This document shows positions 54,381-62,617 of a DNA stretch of 64,000 nt, in pieces. The notes under the pieces are model-generated. The model was not told the DNA's origin. It ran no database searches and saw only the letters and a program-made list of their open reading frames with translations. Source of the DNA: Labedella phragmitis (GTDB taxonomy: Bacteria > Actinomycetota > Actinomycetes > Actinomycetales > Microbacteriaceae); NCBI RefSeq assembly GCF_004078635.1, contig NZ_RZNB01000001.1:868001-932000 (forward strand). Direction: 5' to 3'. Position numbers and translations under genes: made by a program. How positions within the stretch are numbered: the first letter of the stretch is position 1; each line of letters starts with the position of its first letter.

Positions 54381-54766
54381 CCGCGGTGACGTTCGTACTC
54401 GTGGCACTCGCCGGCGGGGCCGGTTCCGCGGTCCGACTCGCGGTCGACACGGCGGTCGCCGCACGGTGGTCGCGCGGGATCCCGCTCGGCACCGTCGTCG
54501 TCAACGTCTCGGGATCCTTCCTGATCGGCCTCGTCGCCGGGCTCGCGGCGGCATCCCTGGTGTCCGGTGAGCTCGTGGCGGTACTCGCCACGGGTCTTCT
54601 CGGCGGCTACACGACCTTCTCGGCCGCGAGTGTGGAGATCGCTCGGCTCGTGCTGGCGGGCCGGGGGTGGAGCGCCGCGGCATACGGCGTCGGGCTGCTC
54701 GCCTCGGCCGCTCTCGCCGCGTCACTCGGGCTCGGTCTGGTGGCCCTCGTCGTGGGGGTCCGGTAG
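54377..54766 (+). CDS. crcB: Fluoride channel subunit CrcB/FluC 2
   Basis: 129 aa, four TM helices. Motifs GGAGSAVRLAVDT, PLGTVVVNVSGSFLIGLV and TGLLGGYTTFSAASVE are intact. It starts with an ATGA overlap with the other subunit. As in other Gram-positive fluC pairs the two subunits probably insert in opposite orientation and assemble as a dimer. No fluoride riboswitch could be recognised before the operon. Confidence 0.93.
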   Translation: MTAVTFVLVALAGGAGSAVRLAVDTAVAARWSRGIPLGTVVVNVSGSFLIGLVAGLAAASLVSGELVAVLATGLLGGYTTFSAASVEIARLVLAGRGWSAAAYGVGLLASAALAASLGLGLVALVVGVR

Positions 54767-54831
54767 CGCCTCCGTCCCGCTCGACGCCCGCCGACCGGCA
54801 TGGTGGTGGGTCGTCACCGGGGTGTCCGCGC

Positions 54832-54859
54832 GGACCATCTGATGGACCATTTATGGTCC
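54832..54859. promoter_or_regulatory. Repeated GGACCAT element upstream of the LuxR gene
   Basis: GGACCAT occurs at 54832 and 54844 and is followed by the inverted copy ATGGTCC at 54853, making the perfect palindrome GGACCAT-TT-ATGGTCC (54844-54859). TATGGT (54852-54857) could be the -10 of the LuxR gene. A dimeric regulator site, possibly autoregulation. Confidence 0.55.
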
Positions 54860-54940
54860 GAACCGCTGGTCAGGGGCACCGGCTTCGTCAGGGTGTTCCT
54901 GTCCGGGCGTCGCTCGCTCGGCCGGAAGACGGGGGCGGAC

Positions 54941-57580
54941 GTGGCGGAATCACAGGAGACCGTGTCATTCGAAGACTCATCGGGGGATGGGCGAGGTTCT
55001 GACAGCTCGGTGTACGGTGCGCCGATCGAGCCGTCGTGGACGATCCGGCGGCCCGATCTCGTCGCGGATCTCGACGCGGGTCACGCCGTCACGATCGTGC
55101 GCGGGGGTTCCGGGTTCGGCAAGACGATGCTCGTCGCGCAGTGGGCGGCTCGCGCCGGGAGCACCGGTGTGTGGATCGACGTCGACGGCGATGCCGCCGA
55201 CCGGGTGTCCTTCTGGGCACGGCTGTTCGCGATGGTGGAGGACGCCGGCGACGCCCCGCTCGCGGGGCGCTGGATCCCGACTCCCGAGCAGCTGACGACT
55301 CGAGGCGACCTCCGTCGACTCCTCGTCCGCTTCGCGTCGCACCTCGAAGGCCCCTTCGCGATCGTGGTGGACAACGCTCACGACCTCGGCGACACGGCGG
55401 TCGAGGACGATTTCCGGGCCATGCTCCGGGTCACCGACCGATTGCGCGTCGTGATCGTGACGAGGGGCACCAGTTCCTTCGAGAGGCGCGAGCAGGGCGG
55501 CGAGCTCGACATCGCCGAGATCGAGCCGCGCCGCCTCCTCTTCACAGCCCGCGAATGCGCCCTCGTGATCGTGCGATCGGTTCTGACGGTCGACGCGCAA
55601 CTGGCCCAGGAGGTGCACGCCATCGCGGGTGGGATGCCGCTCGCCACGCGACTCGTCGCCGAACTGCTCGACGGCACGAACCGGTTGAGCACCTCGCGGG
55701 AGACGGATCTCGTCATCAGCCGGGTGGCGGAAGCGCTCGTGACGTCGGCCGGAGTGCCGGGCAGCCCGGACGAGGCGGACTTCTGGTCCTTCCTGCAGCG
55801 CGCGTCGCTCCTCGACGGAGTCACGACCGTCGAAGCCGCGCGACTCGGCGGCGTCGCACCCGAGGCGGCTCGCGACTGGCTCGACCGGGCCCGCTCGCTC
55901 GGCTTCGGGTTCTGGGAGTCGGACGGCGCCGAGCCGCGATTCCACTTCGTGCCCATCACCGCTCGTGTGCTGGAGCGCAGCGCCATCCCGTCGGGACGCG
56001 CCCGCACGGCGAATGCGGAAGCGGCCGCTGCGGAGGTCCTCTGGAGCAGGGGTGACGCGCGCGCCGCCTGGGCCCGTGCCATCCGGACGGAGCAATTGCC
56101 CCTCGCGGAGCGGATCCTGCGCGAGTCCTTCTCGGTCGTCGCCGACGACATGCCGGCGGCGTTCGAGCCGCTCCTCGCCGTTGCGACGTCGAAGCTCCGC
56201 CGGTTCCCCTTCCTCACGACGCTCCTCGGGATCGCCCACGCGCGAGTCGGGAACGGTCGCGCCGTCGGTTCCGCCTACCTGTCGAGCGCCGAGCAGTTCG
56301 CCCGCTCGAGGATGACCGAGGTCTCGGGGGACGAGCGGCTCGCGATGCTCGCGGTCCGGCTCATCGCCTTGCGATACGACGGGCGCTGGGCTCCGGCCCT
56401 CTCGGTGGCGACGGACGTGAGCGCGGCGGCGGAGCGGGTCGACGTCGACCGCCGCAGCCACACGCCCGACGTGCTCGCGTCGACCCTTCTGCAGGCGGCC
56501 TTGACGTTCCTCGACGCCGGGCAGCACGGCTCCGCGCTCCGAACGGCGGATCGGGCGCTCGCCGTGCCCGGCATCCGGCCCGAGTCGGTGTCGGCGATCC
56601 ACGGCGTCCTCGCGGCGACCCACGCCGCCGCTGGAGCTCTCCCCCTCGCGGAGGGGCACCTCGAGGCGCGGCGGCGGACCGGAGTCGTCACGCGATCGTC
56701 CTGGGCCGAGCTCGCTGGGGTCGTCATCCTACTGGAGTCGCCCGATCTCGAGGCGACCGTGCGAGCGGCCGACGCTCTCGTCGCGTCGTCCGGCCCGGAG
56801 ATGCGACTGCACTCCATCCCGCTGCGGGCGCTTGTCGACGCCGCGATGGGGCGGTCGCTCACGAGCATCGCGACGGTGGCCGACACGATCCTCGATCGCG
56901 ATCGGATCGCGGTCCCGCCGGCGGTCCGGTCCTCCCTCAACCGATCGATCGTCGTGCTCTATCTCGCCGTCGGCGCTCTCGCGCACGCGAAGTCAGCGAT
57001 CCGGTCGTTCGAGAAGTCGGATCCCGCTTCGGCCATCGCCCGCTCCCAGATCGCCCTCATCGAGGACAAGGCCCTCGAGGCGGTCGCCGCGGCGAGCGAC
57101 GCGCTCTCCTCTCCCTCGTTGCGACCGCGCGATCGCGCGGAGCTGCTGCTCGCCCGCGCCGCGGCGTCCCTGCGGCTCGGGGGCGAACGTGCGGCGATCC
57201 ACGACCTCTCCGAGGCGCTCAGGATCCTCGACGGGAACCGCTTGCGCACTCCGTGGTTGTTCCTCGTCGCTCCTGATCGAACAGCGCTCTCGGTACTCGC
57301 CGCGGATGCGGAGCTCGCGCCGCGGGTTCTTCTCGAGGAACTCGACGCTGTCCCGGCCCTGTTCACTCGGCTCGAGTCCATCGTGGAGCTAACCGCTCGG
57401 GAGCGTGAGGTGCTCACGCTGCTCGTGTCGGGACTCAGCGTGTCGGCGATCGCGCGCCAGCTCGTCGTGTCGCCGAACACGGTGAAGAAGCAGCGCGCGA
57501 GCATCTACCGCAAGCTCGGCGCGACGACGCGTGAGGAAGCGGCGATCGCGGCGATCGCTCGGGGACTCCTCGACCGGTGA
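54941..57580 (+). CDS. MalT-like (STAND) LuxR family transcriptional regulator
   Basis: 879 aa. Walker A is GGSGFGKT (about residues 55-62) and Walker B is AIVVDNAHDL, giving a MalT-type ATPase/sensor N-terminal half; the middle consists of helical repeats. The C-terminus is a LuxR HTH (LTAREREVLTLLVSGLSVSAIARQLVVSPNTVKKQRASIYRKLG). Such STAND regulators bind a ligand, oligomerise with ATP and activate transcription. GTG 54941 is chosen as the start (GGGGGCG upstream); a longer ATG start at 54842 lies inside the palindrome. Targets are unknown; the downstream sugar-acid cassette is a possibility. Confidence 0.85.
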   Translation: MAESQETVSFEDSSGDGRGSDSSVYGAPIEPSWTIRRPDLVADLDAGHAVTIVRGGSGFGKTMLVAQWAARAGSTGVWIDVDGDAADRVSFWARLFAMVEDAGDAPLAGRWIPTPEQLTTRGDLRRLLVRFASHLEGPFAIVVDNAHDLGDTAVEDDFRAMLRVTDRLRVVIVTRGTSSFERREQGGELDIAEIEPRRLLFTARECALVIVRSVLTVDAQLAQEVHAIAGGMPLATRLVAELLDGTNRLSTSRETDLVISRVAEALVTSAGVPGSPDEADFWSFLQRASLLDGVTTVEAARLGGVAPEAARDWLDRARSLGFGFWESDGAEPRFHFVPITARVLERSAIPSGRARTANAEAAAAEVLWSRGDARAAWARAIRTEQLPLAERILRESFSVVADDMPAAFEPLLAVATSKLRRFPFLTTLLGIAHARVGNGRAVGSAYLSSAEQFARSRMTEVSGDERLAMLAVRLIALRYDGRWAPALSVATDVSAAAERVDVDRRSHTPDVLASTLLQAALTFLDAGQHGSALRTADRALAVPGIRPESVSAIHGVLAATHAAAGALPLAEGHLEARRRTGVVTRSSWAELAGVVILLESPDLEATVRAADALVASSGPEMRLHSIPLRALVDAAMGRSLTSIATVADTILDRDRIAVPPAVRSSLNRSIVVLYLAVGALAHAKSAIRSFEKSDPASAIARSQIALIEDKALEAVAAASDALSSPSLRPRDRAELLLARAAASLRLGGERAAIHDLSEALRILDGNRLRTPWLFLVAPDRTALSVLAADAELAPRVLLEELDAVPALFTRLESIVELTAREREVLTLLVSGLSVSAIARQLVVSPNTVKKQRASIYRKLGATTREEAAIAAIARGLLDR

Positions 57581-57790
57581 GACGACCCGACGAATGTCCT
57601 CGGTGAGGACCACAGAGGGGACCAATTCAAGCCCGTCGACCGTGGCTCCGGCCGGAATCGGGGCATCGTGGATCGACTCGCCGACGTCGCATCGAGACGC
57701 CGTGCGAGGCCAGATGTCCGAGGCGTGGTGGACGGACCGGGGGGTTGCGTCCACCGCCGTCTCGGATCCGAGGAGCAACTCCTCGTAAGC
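57578..57790 (-). pseudogene. Coding-like remnant of an unknown protein
   Basis: On the minus strand, one frame gives about 70 residues with protein-like composition and a coding G/C third-position bias (for example SVHHASDIWPRTASRCDVGE and GLELVPSVVLTEDIRRVVS), unlike the Arg-rich shadows nearby. It starts inside a hairpin and is cut off at the 3' end of the LuxR gene, so neither end is intact. I do not recognise the family. Confidence 0.4.
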
Positions 57791-57792
57791 GA

Positions 57793-57829
57793 CTTCTCCG
57801 GTTGCCGATCGGGTCGGCAACCGGAGAAG
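57793..57829. terminator. Hairpin between the LuxR gene and the nonulosonate cassette
   Basis: A perfect 16-bp inverted repeat (57793-57808 with 57814-57829) with a TCGGG loop. Together with the coding-like remnant (57578-57790) and the -10 box at 57926 this accounts for most of the 357-bp gap after the LuxR gene. Confidence 0.6.
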
Positions 57830-57925
57830 CTCGCGCCGTCACCGGGCCGAGAGGTGACGCTCAATCGTCGCCCGCGGGGAGGGGCGCGTTCACCGAGCGG
57901 CCATCTCACGTCTACCCGACGCGCT

Positions 57926-57937
57926 TAGCGTCGGCCC
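57926..57937 (+). promoter_or_regulatory. Leaderless-type -10 box of the nonulosonate cassette
   Basis: TAGCGT (57926-57931) plus 6 nt leads to ATG at 57938. Confidence 0.55.
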
Positions 57938-59239
57938 ATGGACACTGGGCGACCGACGCGATCCGCGGATGATCCGCGCGCGATGTCGCGCCGGAACGTC
58001 GTCGCCGTCATCCCCGCCCGTGGCGGATCGAAGGGCATCCCGCGCAAGAACCTGCGCGCCGTCGGAGGCGTCCCCCTCGTCGCACGAGCGGTCGCGGCCG
58101 CTCGCGGAGCCCGGAGCATCGACACGGTCGTCGTCTCCACCGACGACCCCGCTATCGCGGCAGCAGCAGCGGCGGCCGGTGCGGTGATCGTCGACCGCCC
58201 CATCGGTCTGGCCGGAGACGACGCGTCGTCCGAGTCCGCACTGCTCCACGCGCTCGACGTGCTCGCCGAGGACGGCGACGAACCGGTGGTCCTCGTCTTC
58301 ATCCAGGCCACCTCCCCGCTCATCGACCCTCTCGACCTCGACGAAGCGGTCGAGCGCGTCGTCGGACGGCAAGCGGACGTCGTCTTCTCCGCGATCGCCA
58401 CGCACGCGTTCCTCTGGCGAGACGGGGATGCGTCCGTCGGCGTCGTCGGCGTGAACCACGACCGCTCGTCGCGCCCTCGTCGTCAGGACCGCGCTCCCGA
58501 ATACCGGGAGACCGGAGCCTTCTACGTCATGGACGCCGCAGGGTTCCGATCGGCCGGTCACCGGTTCTTCGGTCGCGTCGGCGTGCACCTCGTTCCGGAG
58601 CGCCACGGACTCGACATCGACACCCCCGCCGACCTGGAACTCGCTCGCGCTATTGCGGCCATCGACGAGGAGACGTCAGGGCGACGGACAGCGGAGCCCA
58701 TCCCGGTCGACGCCGTCGTGACCGACTTCGACGGGGTGCACACCGACGACTCGGCCTTCGTGGACGGCGACGGACGTGAGATCGTGCGCGTGAACCGGGC
58801 GGACGGCCACGGCGTGCGTCTGCTGCGCGATGCCGGGATCCCCGTCCTCATCCTCTCCGCCGAGCGCAACGCTGTCGTGGTGGCCAGGGGGGCCAAGCTC
58901 GGCGTCGAGGTGATCCACGGTGTCGACGGAGACGACGCCCGCGGTGACAAGGGCGACGTGCTCGGCGCCTGGGCGGACGGGCTCGGCATCGCCCTCGACC
59001 ACGTCGCCTACGTCGGCAACGACCTCGGGGACCTCCCCGCCCTCCGCCTCGTCGGTTGGCCGATCGCGGTCGCCGACGCGCACCCCGCCGTGCTCGCCGT
59101 TGCTCGCGTCGTCCTCGCCTCACGCGGCGGCGACGGCGCCGTGCGCGAGCTCGCCGATCGTGTCATCGCCGCCCCTCGGCGGCCCGCGAACCGCCCGCGA
59201 CCCGCGGGACATCCCACAGAAGAACGGAGATCATCGTGA
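57938..59239 (+). CDS. CMP-nonulosonate cytidylyltransferase fused to KdsC-like HAD phosphatase
   Basis: 433 aa. Residues about 20-245 are a NeuA-type CMP-sugar-acid synthetase (VIPARGGSKGIPRKNLR, VVSTDDPAIA, QATSPLIDP, RPRRQDRAPEYRETGAFYV). Residues about 255-420 are a cap-less HAD phosphatase of KdsC type (VVTDFDGVHTDD, RADGHGVRLLRDAGI, ARGDKGDVL, VGNDLGDLPAL, VADAHPAVLAVA). The same fusion order occurs in animal CMAS, whose C-terminal domain is KdsC-like. The enzyme could dephosphorylate the 9-phosphate and activate the sugar acid. The stop overlaps the next start (GTGA). An internal ATG at 57983 is an alternative start. Confidence 0.85.
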   Translation: MDTGRPTRSADDPRAMSRRNVVAVIPARGGSKGIPRKNLRAVGGVPLVARAVAAARGARSIDTVVVSTDDPAIAAAAAAAGAVIVDRPIGLAGDDASSESALLHALDVLAEDGDEPVVLVFIQATSPLIDPLDLDEAVERVVGRQADVVFSAIATHAFLWRDGDASVGVVGVNHDRSSRPRRQDRAPEYRETGAFYVMDAAGFRSAGHRFFGRVGVHLVPERHGLDIDTPADLELARAIAAIDEETSGRRTAEPIPVDAVVTDFDGVHTDDSAFVDGDGREIVRVNRADGHGVRLLRDAGIPVLILSAERNAVVVARGAKLGVEVIHGVDGDDARGDKGDVLGAWADGLGIALDHVAYVGNDLGDLPALRLVGWPIAVADAHPAVLAVARVVLASRGGDGAVRELADRVIAAPRRPANRPRPAGHPTEERRSS

Positions 59240-60108
59240 CGATCACCATCGGACGCTCGGAGATCGGCGACGGCCACCCCGTCTACGTGATCGGCGAGAT
59301 CGGTCTCAACCACAACGGCTCGGTCGAGCTCGCGAAGAACCTCATCGAGGTCGCTGCCGAGGCCGGCGCCCAAGCCGTCAAGTTCCAGAAGCGCACGCCG
59401 GACATCTCGACGCCGGAGCACATGAAGAGCACCCCGCGCGACACGCCATGGGGCACGATGACGTACCTCGACTACCGGCGGCGGGTCGAGTTCGACCGTG
59501 ACCAGTACATCGAGATCGGCGACTACGCGACCCTGTGCGGCCTCGACTGGTTCGCGTCGCCGTGGGACGAGCCCGCCGTCGCGTTCCTCGAGGACCTCGC
59601 CGTGCCGGCGCACAAGGTCGCGTCGGCGTCCGTGACGGACCTGGGGATGCTGCGCGCGCTCGCCGCGACGGGCAAGCCCGTGATCCTCTCGACCGGCATG
59701 TCGACGATGGAGCAGATCGACGCTGCCGTCGCCGTATTCGACCCGGAGAACCTCGTCCTCCTGCACGCGACCTCGACCTACCCGCTGCCCGCCGGGGAGG
59801 CGAACCTTCGGACCATCCGGACGCTCGGCCACCGCTACCCGACGCTGCCGATCGGCTACTCGGGGCACGAGCCGGGACTCGAGATCTCCTTCGCCGCCGT
59901 CGCGCTCGGCGCCTGCGTCGTGGAGCGCCACATCACGCTCGACCGTGCGATGTGGGGGTCGGACCACTCCGCCTCACTCGAGCCCGGCGACTTCGCCCAG
60001 CTCGTCGAGGGTATCCGCACCGTCGAGGAGGCTCTCGGCGACGGCGTCAAGCGCGTCTTCCCGGGCGAGCAGGCACCCATGGCGAAGCTCCGTCGAGTCC
60101 TCGTGTGA
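59236..60108 (+). CDS. NeuB-type nonulosonate (sialic acid/Kdn-like) synthase without SAF domain
   Basis: 290 aa TIM barrel. NeuB motifs: IGEIGLNHNGSVELAKNLIE, AVKFQKRTP, WFASPWDEPAVAFLE, STGMSTMEQIDAAV, HATSTYPLP and YSGHEPGLEIS, CVVERHITLD. The protein ends just after the barrel; the C-terminal SAF (antifreeze-like) lid of about 60 residues found in ordinary NeuB is missing. It condenses PEP with a hexose, N-acetylmannosamine or their 6-phosphates. GTG start overlapping the previous stop; CGGAG 7 nt upstream. Followed by another GTGA overlap. Confidence 0.87.
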   Translation: MTITIGRSEIGDGHPVYVIGEIGLNHNGSVELAKNLIEVAAEAGAQAVKFQKRTPDISTPEHMKSTPRDTPWGTMTYLDYRRRVEFDRDQYIEIGDYATLCGLDWFASPWDEPAVAFLEDLAVPAHKVASASVTDLGMLRALAATGKPVILSTGMSTMEQIDAAVAVFDPENLVLLHATSTYPLPAGEANLRTIRTLGHRYPTLPIGYSGHEPGLEISFAAVALGACVVERHITLDRAMWGSDHSASLEPGDFAQLVEGIRTVEEALGDGVKRVFPGEQAPMAKLRRVLV

Positions 60109-61436
60109 GGAGCGCCGACCACCCCGGGCCGACGAGCGCGGGAGGTGCATCGGCGCGCCGACGCACCCTGCTCGTGATCGGCGACACGGATTCGTACGTG
60201 AAGTGGGGAGCGGCGCTCGCGTCGAGGCTCCCGGTGGAATGGGACGCCGAGCTCGTCGTCGTCCGCAACCCGATGCGACCGAGCGATCGGCAGCTCGCGT
60301 CGGCCCTCGCGGGAAGCCGGTTCGAGCCGGACGATGCGCGGGACGTAACTCTCGACGAGATCGGCCCGCTCGTCCGGTCGACCAGACCGGACGCCGTCCT
60401 GCTCTCGGTGCGCGGGCCGATGGTCAGGGTGATCGTTCGCCGCGTCGTCTCGCGCGCATGGCGCCCGGTCGTCGTTTCGGGTCTCCCGGGCATCACGATC
60501 CCCGCCGCGATCAAGGCCGTCGTCTACCGGGAGCAGGCCGACCTCGTCGTCCTGCACAGTCGGCGTGAGGTCCGCGAATTCGAGACGAACGCGCGATCGC
60601 TCGGGGTGCGCACGCGCTTCGGGCTCGCGACGTTCCCGTTCATCCCCGACGCGGTTCCCCGGGGAGAGGAGGACGGTGTCCGCCGCGATGCCATCGTGTT
60701 CGCGACGCAGGCCAAGGTGCCGTCGTCACGTGCGAACCGGCTGCTCCTCCTGTCGTGGCTCGTGAGACTCGCTCGGTCCCGACCGGACTCCCGTGTCGTG
60801 ATCAAGGTGCGGGCGCGCGCGGGCGAAGCTCAGACTCACCCGGAGCAGTGGGACTACGCCTCGCTGCTCGAGGCGCCGGAGCTCCGGGAGCTCGCCGATG
60901 GTCCCGTTCCTGCGAACGTCGTGGTCGCCGACGGGGCGATGTCGGAGCACCTCGAGAGAGCCGAGGCCTTCGTGACGGTCAGCTCGACGGCGGCGCTCGA
61001 GGCCGTCGCCGCGGAGGTGCCCGTCCTGCTGCCGTCCGACTTCGGTGTGAACGCCCGTCTCATCAACCTCGTCTTCGAGGACAGCGGCCTCCTCGCCGAT
61101 TCCGACGCTCTCGTCGCTGGTCGGTTCGCCGGCCCGGACCCCGCGTGGCGGGCCGACAACTACCTGCACGGTCGCTCGCACGACGACTGGATCGACGTGC
61201 TCGAGTCCCTCGTCCGGCGGGAGGACCTCGCGCGGACAGACATCCTCCCACAGCGCTTCAACCGGATCGGGTGGGGCCTGCGGCGGGCGTGGGAGCGGAA
61301 GCGGATGCTCGGTGACGACGACCACACGATCTCCGGAACCGTCGCGGCAGCCATCGCTATCCCCGCACGCCGGGTGGTCCGGCGGATGAGGCGCGTCGTC
61401 CGGCGCATACGCCGGGCCCGCGTCGCACGCGCCTGA
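60105..61436 (+). CDS. DUF6716-type putative glycosyltransferase
   Basis: 443 aa, cytoplasmic with a basic amphipathic C-terminus (RRVVRRMRRVVRRIRRARVARA-like) that could sit on the membrane. The two-lobed outline (TLLVIGDTDSYVKWGAALAS, later AEAFVTVSSTAALEAVAAEVPVLLPSDFG) resembles GT-B enzymes such as polysialyl or CDP-glycerol transferases and fits DUF6716. It starts with a GTG that overlaps the NeuB stop, so the three proteins are made together. It is the likely transferase of the CMP-activated sugar acid, by inference. Confidence 0.72.
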   Translation: MRSADHPGPTSAGGASARRRTLLVIGDTDSYVKWGAALASRLPVEWDAELVVVRNPMRPSDRQLASALAGSRFEPDDARDVTLDEIGPLVRSTRPDAVLLSVRGPMVRVIVRRVVSRAWRPVVVSGLPGITIPAAIKAVVYREQADLVVLHSRREVREFETNARSLGVRTRFGLATFPFIPDAVPRGEEDGVRRDAIVFATQAKVPSSRANRLLLLSWLVRLARSRPDSRVVIKVRARAGEAQTHPEQWDYASLLEAPELRELADGPVPANVVVADGAMSEHLERAEAFVTVSSTAALEAVAAEVPVLLPSDFGVNARLINLVFEDSGLLADSDALVAGRFAGPDPAWRADNYLHGRSHDDWIDVLESLVRREDLARTDILPQRFNRIGWGLRRAWERKRMLGDDDHTISGTVAAAIAIPARRVVRRMRRVVRRIRRARVARA

Positions 61437-61481
61437 ACGGGATCGTCCGTCCGGACATGCGGGGGAGAGGTACCGTGCGGC

Positions 61482-62438
61482 TCAGCTGTCGGCGAGCTTG
61501 AGGACGAGCTTCCCGCGCGTGTGACCGTCCTCGAGGACGGTATGCGCCTCCGCAGCCTTGTCGAGGTCGAAGACGCCATCGACGAACACCTTCACATCAC
61601 CGGATTCGAGCAGCCGCGTGATCGTCGAGAGGGTGTCGCCGTCGGGTGCGACCTTGTAGGTCGTCGCCCGCACGCCGGCCGCCTCCGCCTCCGCCGACAT
61701 GGTGGGCCAGCTGCCCGTTGGGGCGTTGACGATGAGCCCGCCGCGGCGCAGAACGCGGAGCGACCGGGAGCCCGTGTCGTCGTGGACGTTGCCCACGAGA
61801 TCGATCACCACGTCCACTTCGCCGACGACCTCGTCGAAGCGCGTCGTGGTGTAGTCGATCGCGACGGACGCGCCGAGTTCACGCAACCACTCCAGGTTGC
61901 GGGTCGACCCCGTGGCGGTGACGTGGGCACCGAAGTACCTGGCGAACTGGACGGCGAAATGGCCGACCCCTCCGCTCCCCGCGTGGATGAGGACGCGCTG
62001 ACCGTCGTGCGCTTTCGCGAGTTCGACGACCATCCCCCACGCCATGAGGGCGGCGACCGGGACGGCGGCGGCCTCGACGTGCGAGAGCGTCGGCGGCTTC
62101 CGGGCGATGCTGAGGCTCGGGACGGCGATGTACTGCCCGTACGACCCGGAGTAGCGCGGCACGGGGACCATCCCGTAGACCTCGGTCCCCGGCTGGAGCG
62201 GATGCGCTTCGTACGGCGATCGCACGACGACACCGCTGAAGTCGTTGCCGAGCACGGCGGGGTAGCCGGGCAGCTCGGCGGCGACGCCACCGCCGGCTCG
62301 CGTCTTGGCGTCGATCGGATTCACCCCGGCGGCGACGACCCGGACGATGAACTCCGAACCACTGCGGTGGGGGACCGGTACGGTCGCGGTCCGGAGAACT
62401 GCGGGCGAGCCCGTCGCATCGATCACGGCCGCGGTCAT
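61482..62438 (-). CDS. Zinc-independent NADPH:quinone oxidoreductase (zeta-crystallin-like MDR)
   Basis: 318 aa. N-terminal GroES-like half includes AAGVNPIDAKTR and LGNDFSGVVV; the Rossmann part has LIHAGSGGVGHFAVQFARYFGAHV, the AxxGxxG-type motif, and there are no zinc-ligand cysteines. Members reduce quinones or enones with NADPH. ATG 62438 is preferred; in-frame ATGs at 62510 and 62543 would add a non-family N-terminus. It converges with the sugar-acid cassette, with no clear terminator in the 45 bp between. Confidence 0.87.
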   Translation of the reverse strand: MTAAVIDATGSPAVLRTATVPVPHRSGSEFIVRVVAAGVNPIDAKTRAGGGVAAELPGYPAVLGNDFSGVVVRSPYEAHPLQPGTEVYGMVPVPRYSGSYGQYIAVPSLSIARKPPTLSHVEAAAVPVAALMAWGMVVELAKAHDGQRVLIHAGSGGVGHFAVQFARYFGAHVTATGSTRNLEWLRELGASVAIDYTTTRFDEVVGEVDVVIDLVGNVHDDTGSRSLRVLRRGGLIVNAPTGSWPTMSAEAEAAGVRATTYKVAPDGDTLSTITRLLESGDVKVFVDGVFDLDKAAEAHTVLEDGHTRGKLVLKLADS

Positions 62439-62617
62439 GGACTCGGGGATCTCATCGAGCGGCCCTCCCGTCGGTCTGGCCTGCCACGCATCCCTCACAC
62501 CAAGCCGCATCGCCTGCACTCTCCCCGAACTCCACCCGATCACGACGGCGATCGGCGACCTCCGACGAGGTCGACATCAGTCAACTCAGGCAATGATTCG
62601 GGGGTGTTACGGCGGCG

